Shown: piece after piece, positions 55,760-63,530 of the stretch
Position numbering within the stretch: the first letter of the stretch is position 1
Layout: each line of letters opens with the position of its first letter
Assembly: GCF_000312665.1 (NCBI RefSeq)
Contig: NZ_HF536772.1
Span: forward strand, 1,080,382-1,144,381
Length of the DNA: 64,000 nucleotides
Source: Rhizobium mesoamericanum STM3625
GTDB lineage: Bacteria; Pseudomonadota; Alphaproteobacteria; Rhizobiales; Rhizobiaceae
Direction: 5' to 3'
Translations under genes and position numbers: made by a program
Notes under the pieces: generated by a model
What the model was told of the DNA's origin: nothing
The model's input: only the letters and a program-made list of their open reading frames with translations
Database searches by the model: none

Positions 55760-56668
55760 ATGAAGAAAACTAGAACTCTTTTTTCCGATGTCCTGGTCAC
55801 CGCGTTGGCACCGACGATCTGGGGCAGCACCTATTTCGTCACGACATCCTACCTTCCGCACGGATATCCGCTGACGGTTTCCTTTCTCCGCGCTTTGCCG
55901 GCCGGGCTTCTGCTACTTGCGACCGTTCGGCAACTGCCGCACGGGATCTGGTGGCTACGCGCATTCGTGCTCGGCGGCCTCAATTTCTCGTTCTTCTGGG
56001 CAATGCTATTCGTGTCAGCCTATCGTCTGCCGGGCGGTGTCGCCGCGACCGTTGGGGCCATTCAGCCGCTCATCGTCATCCTGCTGTCGCGCGTCTTTCT
56101 CGGCAGGCCGATCCACTCAGTTGCGGTCGGGGCCGGCATGGTCGGGATGATAGGTGTGGCACTTCTCGTTCTCACGCCGAATGCGGCGCTCGACCCGATC
56201 GGTGTTGTCGCTGGCATTGCGGGGGCGGTTTCGATGGCATTCGGCACGGTGCTGACGCGACGTTGGGTCCCGCCGGTATCGAATCTTGCCTTTACCGCAT
56301 GGCAACTCACGGCCGGCGGCATCATGCTTGCGCCGGTCGCCTTCTTCTTCGAACCAGCGATGCCGGCGCCGACTGCAGCCAATATCCTCGGCATGGCCTA
56401 TCTTTGCCTGATCGGCGCGGCCTTCACCTATCTCCTGTGGTTTCGGGGGCTCGCGCGCATCGAACCGTCCGCCGTGGCCTCATTAGGCTTCCTCAGCCCG
56501 GTGACGGCTACCCTTCTCGGTTGGCTGGTTCTCGGGCAAAGCCTGACGCCCGCGCAGCTCTTCGGCTTTGCAATGGTGCTTGCAAGCGTTTGGCTCAGTC
56601 AGCGGATGATGACAGTCAGGCCCACTCGCCCTGACGCATCACCGCAACGCGCGACCCGTCCGGCCTGA
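55760..56668 (+). CDS. EamA/DMT-family transporter
   Basis: A 302-residue inner-membrane protein with ten hydrophobic segments in two EamA repeats (TALAPTIWGSTYFVTTSYLP near the start; second repeat from about residue 160). Such proteins export metabolites or drugs. ATG 55760 is chosen because the longer frame from 55718 would run through the operator. Its last 53 bases overlap the end of the convergent aminopeptidase gene. Confidence 0.9.
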   Translation: MKKTRTLFSDVLVTALAPTIWGSTYFVTTSYLPHGYPLTVSFLRALPAGLLLLATVRQLPHGIWWLRAFVLGGLNFSFFWAMLFVSAYRLPGGVAATVGAIQPLIVILLSRVFLGRPIHSVAVGAGMVGMIGVALLVLTPNAALDPIGVVAGIAGAVSMAFGTVLTRRWVPPVSNLAFTAWQLTAGGIMLAPVAFFFEPAMPAPTAANILGMAYLCLIGAAFTYLLWFRGLARIEPSAVASLGFLSPVTATLLGWLVLGQSLTPAQLFGFAMVLASVWLSQRMMTVRPTRPDASPQRATRPA

Positions 56669-57869
56669 CGCCGTCGATATCGACCTGGCCCGAACCGATC
56701 ATCCAGTCGATATGGATCAGGCTCGAGTTGCCGCCCTGGGCCTTGATCTGTTCCTGCGTCAGGCTCGCGCCGTTAACGAAGCATTTCGAATAGCATTGGC
56801 CGAGAGCGATGTGGCACGAGGCGTTTTCATCAAACAGCGTGTTATAGAAAAGGATGCCGCTGGCCGAGATCGGCGAGGAATGCGGCACGAGCGCCACTTC
56901 GCCCAAGCGACGCGCACCCTCATCGGTATCCAGCACCTTGTTCAGCACTTCCTCGCCACGCGAGGCCTTCGCATCTACAATCCGGCCGCCTTCGAAGTGA
57001 ACCCGGATATTGTCGATCAGCGTCCCCTGATGGGATAGGGGCTTGGTGCTCGAAACATGGCCCTCGACCCGTAGCGCATGGGGCGTCGTGAAGACTTCCT
57101 CGGTCGGAATGTTCGGATTGCAGGTGACGCCGTTCTTGGCGGTCGACGAACCGCCGTGCCACTCGTGGCCGTCGGCAAGGCCGACCCTCAGATCGGTGCC
57201 GGGTCCGGTGAAGTGCAAGGAAGCGAAGCGCTCGCCATTTAGCCAGCTCGAACGTTTGGCAAGGCTGGCATTGTGTTCGGCCCAGGCAGCGATCGGGTCT
57301 TCAACGTCGACCCGCGATGCCGCAAATATCGCCTTTGCTAGCTTGGCCACCGCGATGGCCTCCGGATCGTCCGGGAAGACAAGCGCTGCCCAGGACGGAT
57401 TGGGGTAGGAGACGATGTTCCAATTGATGTCGAAATTTGAGATCTTCTCCAAAGCCGGTTTGTAGGCGGCGGAGTTCGCCCGGTTCGCACGGCCAACCTT
57501 TGCCGGATCCTGCTCCGAAAGCAGCATCGGATTGTCGCCTGAAACGGCAAGGCGGGCAGTGCCTCTGGAGTAGGCCTTGGCCATGCCGTCGTAGAGCCAG
57601 TCGGAGGCGCGATCGAAGCTCTGATCATTACCATATCTGTAGCGCGCGAGCGTCGACTCCTCGTCGGAATAGAATGCCGTCACCAATCCTGCACCTGCCA
57701 TGTAGGCATGCTTGGTGATTAGGCGCACGAGGGGCAGGGCGACGACCGGGGCTGTGATCACTAGATCCTGGCCCGTCTGCAACTGCAGCCCGACCCTGAC
57801 GGCCACTTCCGCCAGTTTCTCAAGCTTTATGGGGTCCACGGAGGTCTGGCTTTGCGGCATGAAGTTCAT
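56616..57869 (-). CDS. M29-family aminopeptidase
   Basis: A 417-residue thermophilic-aminopeptidase (M29, AmpS/AmpT) family metallopeptidase, cytoplasmic. Metal-ligand regions visible are NIPTEEVFTTPHALRVEG (Glu), a later SRGEEVLN (Glu), ENASCHIALGQCYSKC (His) and IHIDWMIGSG (His, Asp). Length is typical. The gene ends inside the 3' end of the convergent EamA gene. Confidence 0.93.
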   Translation of the reverse strand: MNFMPQSQTSVDPIKLEKLAEVAVRVGLQLQTGQDLVITAPVVALPLVRLITKHAYMAGAGLVTAFYSDEESTLARYRYGNDQSFDRASDWLYDGMAKAYSRGTARLAVSGDNPMLLSEQDPAKVGRANRANSAAYKPALEKISNFDINWNIVSYPNPSWAALVFPDDPEAIAVAKLAKAIFAASRVDVEDPIAAWAEHNASLAKRSSWLNGERFASLHFTGPGTDLRVGLADGHEWHGGSSTAKNGVTCNPNIPTEEVFTTPHALRVEGHVSSTKPLSHQGTLIDNIRVHFEGGRIVDAKASRGEEVLNKVLDTDEGARRLGEVALVPHSSPISASGILFYNTLFDENASCHIALGQCYSKCFVNGASLTQEQIKAQGGNSSLIHIDWMIGSGQVDIDGVRPDGSRVAVMRQGEWA

Positions 57870-57984
57870 GATCGGTCACTCCTCGAACGAAACTGATTGG
57901 CCAGTAGACTTAGACCCCTTTGCGGCGAAATTGAAGCTCGCTTGTCGACCGATGGCAGCCCTTTGCCATCGGTCGATACCGGGA

Positions 57985-58701
57985 TCAGGCGGCCGAAAAG
58001 GAGGGTTGATGCAACAGCACTGCGTCGTGACGTCTAAGGAAGGCCATCAGCCGGTCGGCATAGTCAGGTCCTACGGCGGCTTTCACGCTCGGTCTTTCGG
58101 ACAATGCTTTCCGCCAGGCCTGGACGCGGGGCAGACCGGCAAAAATGCCATTGTCAGCGATCGCGTCAAAGACGTCGAAGTAGCGAAAGATCGGCGCAAA
58201 CACCGCATCGACCAGGCTGAAGTCGGCGCCCGCGAAGTAGGGACCGCTCTTCAATTCCATTTCAATGGTCGCGAATTTTGATGCGAGCACCTGCCGCTTC
58301 GCGTCCAGCTGGGCGCGGTCTTGCGTCGTCTCGTAGACCCAGAGATCCGACAGGATTGAAGAGCCGACCTCCATCCAGCCGCGATGGCGGGCACGCATTA
58401 GCGGGTCGGCCGGATGAAGGCGGCGGCCGTCCCGCGTCTCCTCCAGATACTCACAGATCACGCTGCTTTCGAAGAGTACATCCCGGCTGCCGTCGCTGTT
58501 GCAAACGGCAAGCAGCGGCACTTTGCCGAGAGGCGAGATCTCAAGGAACCAGCGAGGTTTGTCCGCCAGATCAATATTCACACGCTCGAACGTCACTCCT
58601 TTCTCTGCAAGCGCAATCGCAGCGCGCTGCACATAGGGGCAAAGGTGGTGGCTGACGAGCAGCAGAGCCGAACCGGCTGCTTGAGAAGGAAAATGATCCA
58701 T
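57985..58701 (-). CDS. Glutathione S-transferase family protein
   Basis: A 238-residue GST with an N-terminal thioredoxin-like domain carrying CPYVQRAAIALAEKG (catalytic Cys as in omega-type GSTs) and cis-Pro GKVPLLAV, an ESSVI glutathione-binding turn, and a helical C-terminal domain. It may reduce glutathionyl conjugates. ATG 58701 has GGAG nine bases upstream; ATG 58716 is also in frame. Divergent from a MarR gene. Confidence 0.88.
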   Translation of the reverse strand: MDHFPSQAAGSALLLVSHHLCPYVQRAAIALAEKGVTFERVNIDLADKPRWFLEISPLGKVPLLAVCNSDGSRDVLFESSVICEYLEETRDGRRLHPADPLMRARHRGWMEVGSSILSDLWVYETTQDRAQLDAKRQVLASKFATIEMELKSGPYFAGADFSLVDAVFAPIFRYFDVFDAIADNGIFAGLPRVQAWRKALSERPSVKAAVGPDYADRLMAFLRRHDAVLLHQPSFSAA

Positions 58702-58719
58702 TGTGGCGATCTCCATTGT

Positions 58720-58781
58720 AGATGCAATTGCATGTAATAGCTGTTGCGTCAGGATTCAAGATAGATGTAAATGCATGTATG
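58720..58781. promoter_or_regulatory. Paired operator candidates for the GST-MarR gap
   Basis: AGATGCAATTGCATGTAAT (58720-58738), which holds the perfect palindrome ATGCAATTGCAT, recurs as AGATGTAAATGCATGTATG (58763-58781), 15 of 19 positions equal, 43 bp apart, about four helical turns. The second site covers the MarR start codon. Confidence 0.7.
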
Positions 58782-59228
58782 AATAAAAAAACAATCAGTA
58801 GCACGCCCTCCGAGACAGTGATCGATGCCTGGATCGGACTGATGAGGGCTCAGCAGAGGCTTCTCGGCCAAATAGAAGCCGATCTTAAATCGGCCGGGCT
58901 GCCGCCGCTTGGCTGGTACGACGTACTCTGGGAACTTGTGCGATCGCCGCATGGTAGATTGCGTCCGTTTGAGATCGAGGAACGCACGCTGCTTGCCCAA
59001 TACAATCTATCGCGATTGATCGATCGCCTTGAGAAGGCAGGGCTGGTGCAGCGCCAGACGTTCGATCAGGACGGGCGCGGAAAGTGGGTGGTCGTCACCG
59101 AGGAGGGGCGCGCGCTGCAGAAACGCATATGGAAGGTCTATGCCAAAGGCATCGAGGAGAACCTTGGCGCCAAGCTGAGCGAGGCCGATGCCACAACTCT
59201 GACCTCTTTGCTGGCGCGCTTCAGGTAA
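58779..59228 (+). CDS. MarR-family regulator (partner of GST)
   Basis: A 149-residue MarR protein: LPPLGWYDVLWELVRSP and the helix-turn-helix/wing region LAQYNLSRLIDRLEKAG with RQTFDQDGRGKWVVVT. The start at 58779 (MNKKTISSTP) lies inside the second operator candidate; the longer frame from 58722 crosses both sites and is rejected. Divergent from the GST gene and convergent with ybaK, 2 bp apart. Confidence 0.9.
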   Translation: MNKKTISSTPSETVIDAWIGLMRAQQRLLGQIEADLKSAGLPPLGWYDVLWELVRSPHGRLRPFEIEERTLLAQYNLSRLIDRLEKAGLVQRQTFDQDGRGKWVVVTEEGRALQKRIWKVYAKGIEENLGAKLSEADATTLTSLLARFR

Positions 59229-59230
59229 CT

Positions 59231-59704
59231 TCAGGCAATAAGGGGCGCGGCTGCAGCCTTCAGCGTCTTCATAGCGTCTTTTGGGTCAAGCCGAACCTGC
59301 AGGCCGCGTTGCCCGCCATTGATATAGACTTTCGGTTCCGTCAGCGCAGCCTCCTCGATTGCTGTCGGGACGAGCTTTTTTTGCCCGAAGGGGCTGATGC
59401 CACCGACATGGTAGCCGGTCAGGCGTTCGGCATCGGCGGGTTTCATCATGTTGGCGGATTTGCCGCCGAAAGCGCTTGCGAGCTTCTTCATGCTGACCTC
59501 GCGATCGGACGGCACGACGACACAGACGGCCTTGCCGTCGACCTCCGCCATCAGCGTCTTCAACACGCGATGCGGCTCCTCGCCAAGCGCATCCGCAGCC
59601 TGCAGGCCGACGCGCTCGGCATTCGGGTCGTAGTCGTAGGTATGGACCGTGAAAGCAATCCCGGCCTTGCTGAGAACCTGCGTGGCGCGCGTGGTTTTAG
59701 ACAT
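59231..59704 (-). CDS. ybaK: Cys-tRNA(Pro) deacylase YbaK-type
   Basis: A 157-residue YbaK/ProX-family protein that clears cysteine from misacylated tRNA-Pro. The conserved Lys lies in VLKTLMAEVDGK near residue 49, with the later blocks GGKSANMMKPADAERLTGYH and GGISPFGQKK. It shares a strand with the ArsC-like gene 3 bp upstream, likely one operon. Confidence 0.92.
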   Translation of the reverse strand: MSKTTRATQVLSKAGIAFTVHTYDYDPNAERVGLQAADALGEEPHRVLKTLMAEVDGKAVCVVVPSDREVSMKKLASAFGGKSANMMKPADAERLTGYHVGGISPFGQKKLVPTAIEEAALTEPKVYINGGQRGLQVRLDPKDAMKTLKAAAAPLIA

Positions 59705-59707
59705 CGA

Positions 59708-60058
59708 TCAGGCCTTGAAGAAGCTGCCGTAGGTCTCGGGCTTAAAGCCGATGAGCAACTTGCCATCTGCCTCGACGACAGGCCGCTTGATCATCGATGG
59801 CTGCTCCAGCATCAGCGCGATCGCCTTGCGCTCGTCGAGATTTTCGCGCTCGGCCTCTGATAGCTTGCGAAATGTCGTGCCCGCCCGATTGAGCACTGTT
59901 TCCCACCCGGCTTCCTTCGTCCATGCCTGCAGGTGCAGGCGATCGATTCCGACGGCCTTGTAGTCATGGAACTGGTAGGCGATGTCATGCTCTTCCAGCC
60001 AGCTGCGGGCCTTCTTCATGGTATCGCAGTTCTTGATGCCGTAGATGATGACGGTCAC
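59708..60058 (-). CDS. ArsC/Spx-family protein (YffB-like)
   Basis: A 116-residue thioredoxin-fold protein with IKNCDTMKKARSWLE (single Cys11) and IKRPVVEADGKLLIGF, as in YffB-type ArsC-family proteins. True arsenate reductase needs further residues, and YffB is thought to be a glutathione-linked thiol reductase. The start is a GTG at 60058, immediately after the stop of the upstream gene and behind GGAGG. Confidence 0.88.
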   Translation of the reverse strand: MTVIIYGIKNCDTMKKARSWLEEHDIAYQFHDYKAVGIDRLHLQAWTKEAGWETVLNRAGTTFRKLSEAERENLDERKAIALMLEQPSMIKRPVVEADGKLLIGFKPETYGSFFKA

Positions 60059-61114
60059 TTAGTCCTCCAGCGTTCCGGGCTTGCGCGTCGCATTGCTGGC
60101 GTTCTTGCAAGCAATCTTCATCAGGTCGGCGCGGCGGCGAACCAGCCGTTCGGAGCTGCGCGTCACAATCAAGCCGCCCTGTGGGGCGCGAATCTCGATG
60201 CTGCCGTCGGCCATACCTGGGCGAGTGATCAACGTGGCAAGCACATCGCCTTCGCCAACCCATTCGCCGATATTGCGGTGGAAGAGAACCGTGCCGGCCT
60301 CCGGCGCACGGACCATCTCGATATTGTCGAGCGGCACGGCGGGACCATCGAAGGCGGGCAGCGAGACGGCGGCATCGATTGCGCCGCGGCTCGCCAGAAA
60401 CTGCCACAATCCGTCGGCATCCTCTTTCGCCATATCAGGATAGACATCACGGCGGCCGCGGAGCTCGACAGTTACGGACAGTTTACCAGGTAGCCGCGAT
60501 TGCTTCTCCGGCGTCTCGTACTTCCAGGCAAAGCCGACAGCCTCCTCGAAGGCGGAACTCTCGCCATCGGAGAGAAGAACGGCTTCCATTTTCATCGCTG
60601 ATGCGAGATCGGCCGCCTCAGGCCAGAAGGCCTCGTCGATATAGGCATATTGCAGCGATTCATCATCGCAATGCAGATCAATCACTAGGTCGCACCCAAG
60701 TGCCATATGCAGCAGCTGGCGCTTCAGTTTGTCTACGGCCGAACGGTTCTCGAGGTCTTCAAGCAGACCATCGCGATCCTTCACTGAGATCAGTGGAAAT
60801 TCCCGGTTGAAATTGGTGCGCGTTCCAAGGTCGAAGCGGCCCTGAAGCTCCCCGAAATGAGCCTGAGCCGCCCCGATCGGGTTGGCATGCGGAACGACGA
60901 TGATGTCGCTCTTGATCTGCCCAGCACTCTCAAACTGGCGCAGCATTTCGCACAGGAAATGGACCAATGCCGTACCAGGCAGCTCGTTGGCGTGCAGAGC
61001 CGCCTGAATGTAGACCTTTGGTGCCTTGGGATCATTGCCATTGAAACGGAGGACCGGCAATCGCCACTCGATGCCCGCGGTATCGCCCGCAATAATGATC
61101 TCGGACGTGTTCAT
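60059..61114 (-). CDS. Succinylglutamate desuccinylase/aspartoacylase-family hydrolase
   Basis: A 351-residue zinc carboxypeptidase-like (M14/AstE-AspA) enzyme: AALHANELPGTALVH (His-x2-Glu metal ligands near residue 41), DLHCDDESLQ (later His) and the catalytic Glu in VELRGRRDV. It likely hydrolyses an N-acyl amino acid or similar. The last 60 residues resemble a biotinyl/lipoyl-like fold. ATG 61114 follows GGAG; 61132 is in frame. It heads the operon with the ArsC-like and ybaK genes. Confidence 0.87.
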   Translation of the reverse strand: MNTSEIIIAGDTAGIEWRLPVLRFNGNDPKAPKVYIQAALHANELPGTALVHFLCEMLRQFESAGQIKSDIIVVPHANPIGAAQAHFGELQGRFDLGTRTNFNREFPLISVKDRDGLLEDLENRSAVDKLKRQLLHMALGCDLVIDLHCDDESLQYAYIDEAFWPEAADLASAMKMEAVLLSDGESSAFEEAVGFAWKYETPEKQSRLPGKLSVTVELRGRRDVYPDMAKEDADGLWQFLASRGAIDAAVSLPAFDGPAVPLDNIEMVRAPEAGTVLFHRNIGEWVGEGDVLATLITRPGMADGSIEIRAPQGGLIVTRSSERLVRRRADLMKIACKNASNATRKPGTLED

Positions 61115-61132
61115 GTCGTTCTCCGCTTTCAT

Positions 61133-61455
61133 GCCCTGTCGGAGGAGCTTTAAGCGAGTTCGATGGGTGGAGGCAAGGTGCTATCCGCGTGCATGAAGCA
61201 ACTAACGCCCGCGTTCTTTTCAGCCCGCCTGGGCCCCGGCGACCTTGGAGCAGCACGAATTCGTGTGCAGCGATCGCGACTGGCTCCTGCAAGGCGGTTC
61301 GAGGCCGAACGACCGCCTGCGGCAAATGACAAGAACAAAATAGAACATGACGTCGAGAAACCGATACGACAAAGCTCGCCCTGCGCAAGAAACGGGTTGA
61401 AACCGACGCGTGGCAGTACGATTTTCGGAGGGATCCAGCAGGGAGGCACCGACCC
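61133..61455. other. Gap upstream of the O6-alkylguanine methyltransferase gene
   Basis: About 320 bp between divergent genes. I see no gene with a plausible start and codon use, and no clear hairpin. Promoters for both neighbours should lie here; a GGGAGG ribosome-binding site precedes the methyltransferase. Confidence 0.5.
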
Positions 61456-62016
61456 ATGCAACAAGCAGTGCACTATTTGGTTTTCAAAACGGCCGGCGGC
61501 TTCTGCGGCATCGCCTGGAATGATGTCGGCATCACGCGGTTTCAGCTGCCGACGTCGAGTGCTGAGGCAACCGAACGGCTACTCCTGCGTCGCATTCCCG
61601 ATGCCGAGCCCGCGACACCGCCAACTGCGGTCGCCGAGGTTGTCGCGGCCGTGAAGCGCTATTTCTGCGGAGAGCCCACGGATTTCTCAACCGTGAAGGT
61701 CGATCTTGCTGGTCAGGATGCGTTTTTCAAGCAAGTCTATGACGCCGCACGCCACATCGGCTGGGGCACCACGACCACCTATGGCGCCCTTGCAAAGAAA
61801 CTCGGCGCAAGTCCGGAGGCAGCCCGCGACGTCGGCCAAGCAATGGCGAAAAATCCCGTGGCACTGATCATCCCCTGCCATCGTATTCTTGCCGCCGGAA
61901 ACAAGATCGGCGGCTTCTCCGCTCCAGGCGGACCATCGTCCAAGCAAAGGATGCTTGAACTCGAAGGGGTGAGTTTGGCACGGCCGAAGCCCACCCAGCA
62001 ATCGCTCGATTTCTGA
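61456..62016 (+). CDS. ogt: Methylated-DNA-protein-cysteine methyltransferase
   Basis: A 186-residue suicide DNA-repair protein that removes alkyl groups from O6-alkylguanine. The active-site motif IIPCHRIL holds acceptor Cys141, preceded by the helix-turn-helix region (TTTYGALAKKLG, ARDVGQAMAKNP). The N-terminal domain is of Ogt type, with no Ada regulatory part. Confidence 0.92.
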   Translation: MQQAVHYLVFKTAGGFCGIAWNDVGITRFQLPTSSAEATERLLLRRIPDAEPATPPTAVAEVVAAVKRYFCGEPTDFSTVKVDLAGQDAFFKQVYDAARHIGWGTTTTYGALAKKLGASPEAARDVGQAMAKNPVALIIPCHRILAAGNKIGGFSAPGGPSSKQRMLELEGVSLARPKPTQQSLDF

Positions 62017-62088
62017 TCGAAATTGCCGATGGTTTTGATCTCAAATGGGGCCATCATTCAGCTGCAAGATCGCCTAGTTGACATTCTT

Positions 62089-62104
62089 CCTACTAGTTGG
62101 TAGG
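62089..62104. promoter_or_regulatory. TetR operator candidate 1
   Basis: CCTACTAGTTGGTAGG (62089-62104), a 5-bp inverted repeat CCTAC/GTAGG around 6 bp, lies between a TTGACA (62078-62083) and the tetR start, placing it over the promoter. A near copy lies after tetR. Confidence 0.75.
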
Positions 62105-62112
62105 CGACAGTT

Positions 62113-62691
62113 ATGAGAAATCCACAAACCAAGGCTGACGAGATTCTTCGCTGTGCGCGCTCCCTGATTATCAGGGGTGGCTATAACAGTTTCAGCTACG
62201 CCGATATTTCGAGCGTGGTGGGCATTCGCAATGCGAGCATTCACCACCATTTTCCCAGCAAATCAGATCTGGTCCGCAAACTGGTTGCACAGTATCGGGA
62301 GGAGGCGGAAGCCGGGATCGCCGAACTGGAACGAAATGTCTCCGATCCGCTTGAACAACTTCGAGCCTATGTCGGCTATTGGGAGAGGTGTATCGCTGAT
62401 CCGTCTCACGCCTTCTGCGTCTGCGCCTTGCTCGCAAGTGAGATCCCTGTTCTTCCCGAGGCAGTCGCTCTTGAAGTGCGTGCGCATTTTCGAACGCTCT
62501 CGGACTGGCTCACCTCCGTCTTGGAGCGCGGCGCCGTCCAGGGCCGCCTCGCACTGACTGGGACCGCTAGGGCCAATGCTGAAATGCTCATTGCCACCGT
62601 GCACGGAGCGATGCTTTCGACGCGCGCGTACGGCGATGTCAGGACTTTTGGCGCAATAACCTATCCCTTGCTGGAGCGCATCGCTGCCTAA
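62113..62691 (+). CDS. TetR/AcrR-family regulator
   Basis: A 192-residue TetR regulator: N-terminal helix-turn-helix (about 8-55, SFSYADISSVVGIRNASIHH, HHFPSKSDLVRKL) and a helical effector domain. The leader is short and its promoter holds an operator, so it probably represses itself. A matching operator lies upstream of the next gene, which is likely its target. Confidence 0.92.
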   Translation: MRNPQTKADEILRCARSLIIRGGYNSFSYADISSVVGIRNASIHHHFPSKSDLVRKLVAQYREEAEAGIAELERNVSDPLEQLRAYVGYWERCIADPSHAFCVCALLASEIPVLPEAVALEVRAHFRTLSDWLTSVLERGAVQGRLALTGTARANAEMLIATVHGAMLSTRAYGDVRTFGAITYPLLERIAA

Positions 62692-62728
62692 TGGAATTTG
62701 CCCCGGAGACGAACGCATGGTCTAGGTA

Positions 62729-62744
62729 CCTACCGACTAGTAGA
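62729..62744. promoter_or_regulatory. TetR operator candidate 2
   Basis: CCTACCGACTAGTAGA (62729-62744) matches the reverse complement of operator 1 (CCTACCAACTAGTAGG) at 14 of 16 positions. It lies 38 bp after tetR and about 83 bp before the small membrane protein gene. Confidence 0.75.
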
Positions 62745-62826
62745 TAGCCTAACTGCGTTCAATGTCTATCACCGGCAGTCTGCTGCCCATCAACACCGTC
62801 CCCTTGGATGAGAAAGGCAATGTCTT

Positions 62827-63306
62827 ATGTTCGGAATTTCTCCGCTTGGCTGGATCCATGTACTCGGAAGCCTGCCAGCCATTCCTGTGGCCCTTTACAT
62901 GTTTGTCCGCCATGGTCGAATCGTGCCCCGATCTATGGTGGGCGCCGTCTATTTTGTTTCGATGCTCATCGGCGCCGCAACGGTCTTCCTCGTGGCACAT
63001 CAACCGGTCAGTTATGGCATCGGTACCCTCACCATCCTGCTCCTGCTTACAGGGTACGTGATCGAACGCATTCTGGGTTCAGCGCGCATAGCCAGATACA
63101 TTGAAACCATCTGTCTGAGCCTGAGCGTGTTTCTTTTGATGGTGCCGACGGTCAGCGAAACCCTGCGCCGTGTTCCGGATGGCCACCCCTTGGTTACCGA
63201 CTTGAAATCGCCGCTGCTCCTCGGGGCTCAAGGAGGCCTGTTGGCTATTCTCGTAGTCGGCTTGACCGCCCAAATCATCTACTTGGTAAGGCTGCCAAGA
63301 CCGTGA
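62827..63306 (+). CDS. Four-helix membrane protein, likely TetR target
   Basis: A 159-residue inner-membrane protein with about four to five hydrophobic segments (for example SMVGAVYFVSMLIGAATVFL and the last near residues 135-153), similar in layout to DUF2306-type proteins, which I can only suggest. Its position behind TetR operator 2 suggests effector-induced expression. ATG 62827 has AAAGG upstream at long spacing. Confidence 0.7.
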   Translation: MFGISPLGWIHVLGSLPAIPVALYMFVRHGRIVPRSMVGAVYFVSMLIGAATVFLVAHQPVSYGIGTLTILLLLTGYVIERILGSARIARYIETICLSLSVFLLMVPTVSETLRRVPDGHPLVTDLKSPLLLGAQGGLLAILVVGLTAQIIYLVRLPRP

Positions 63307-63530
63307 TCAAGGTCGGCCCGTCTGAACTGAGGCGAAAGGCCGTATCTACATCGAAGTAGATACATAAGGGAGGTGGCCGTGCCCCATCTTGCACGTCCAG
63401 TCGGGGAACTCGCAGTCGGGGCTGGCGAAAGCCGACCCTCGTCACCAACAAGGTCGGCGAGTTCAACGGCGTTGAGAGCCTGCGGCTGGAGGATTGGTCG
63501 CTTTGAGCCCTGGCTGGTTCGGGGTATAAC
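63307..63530. other. Gap with a possible decayed reading frame
   Basis: Between the membrane protein and the final gene. One plus-strand frame (about 63405-63506) ends with TLVTNKVGEFNGVESLRLED, which has protein-like composition but no start codon or ribosome-binding site; it may be the broken C-terminus of a lost gene. I could not name the family. Confidence 0.25.
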
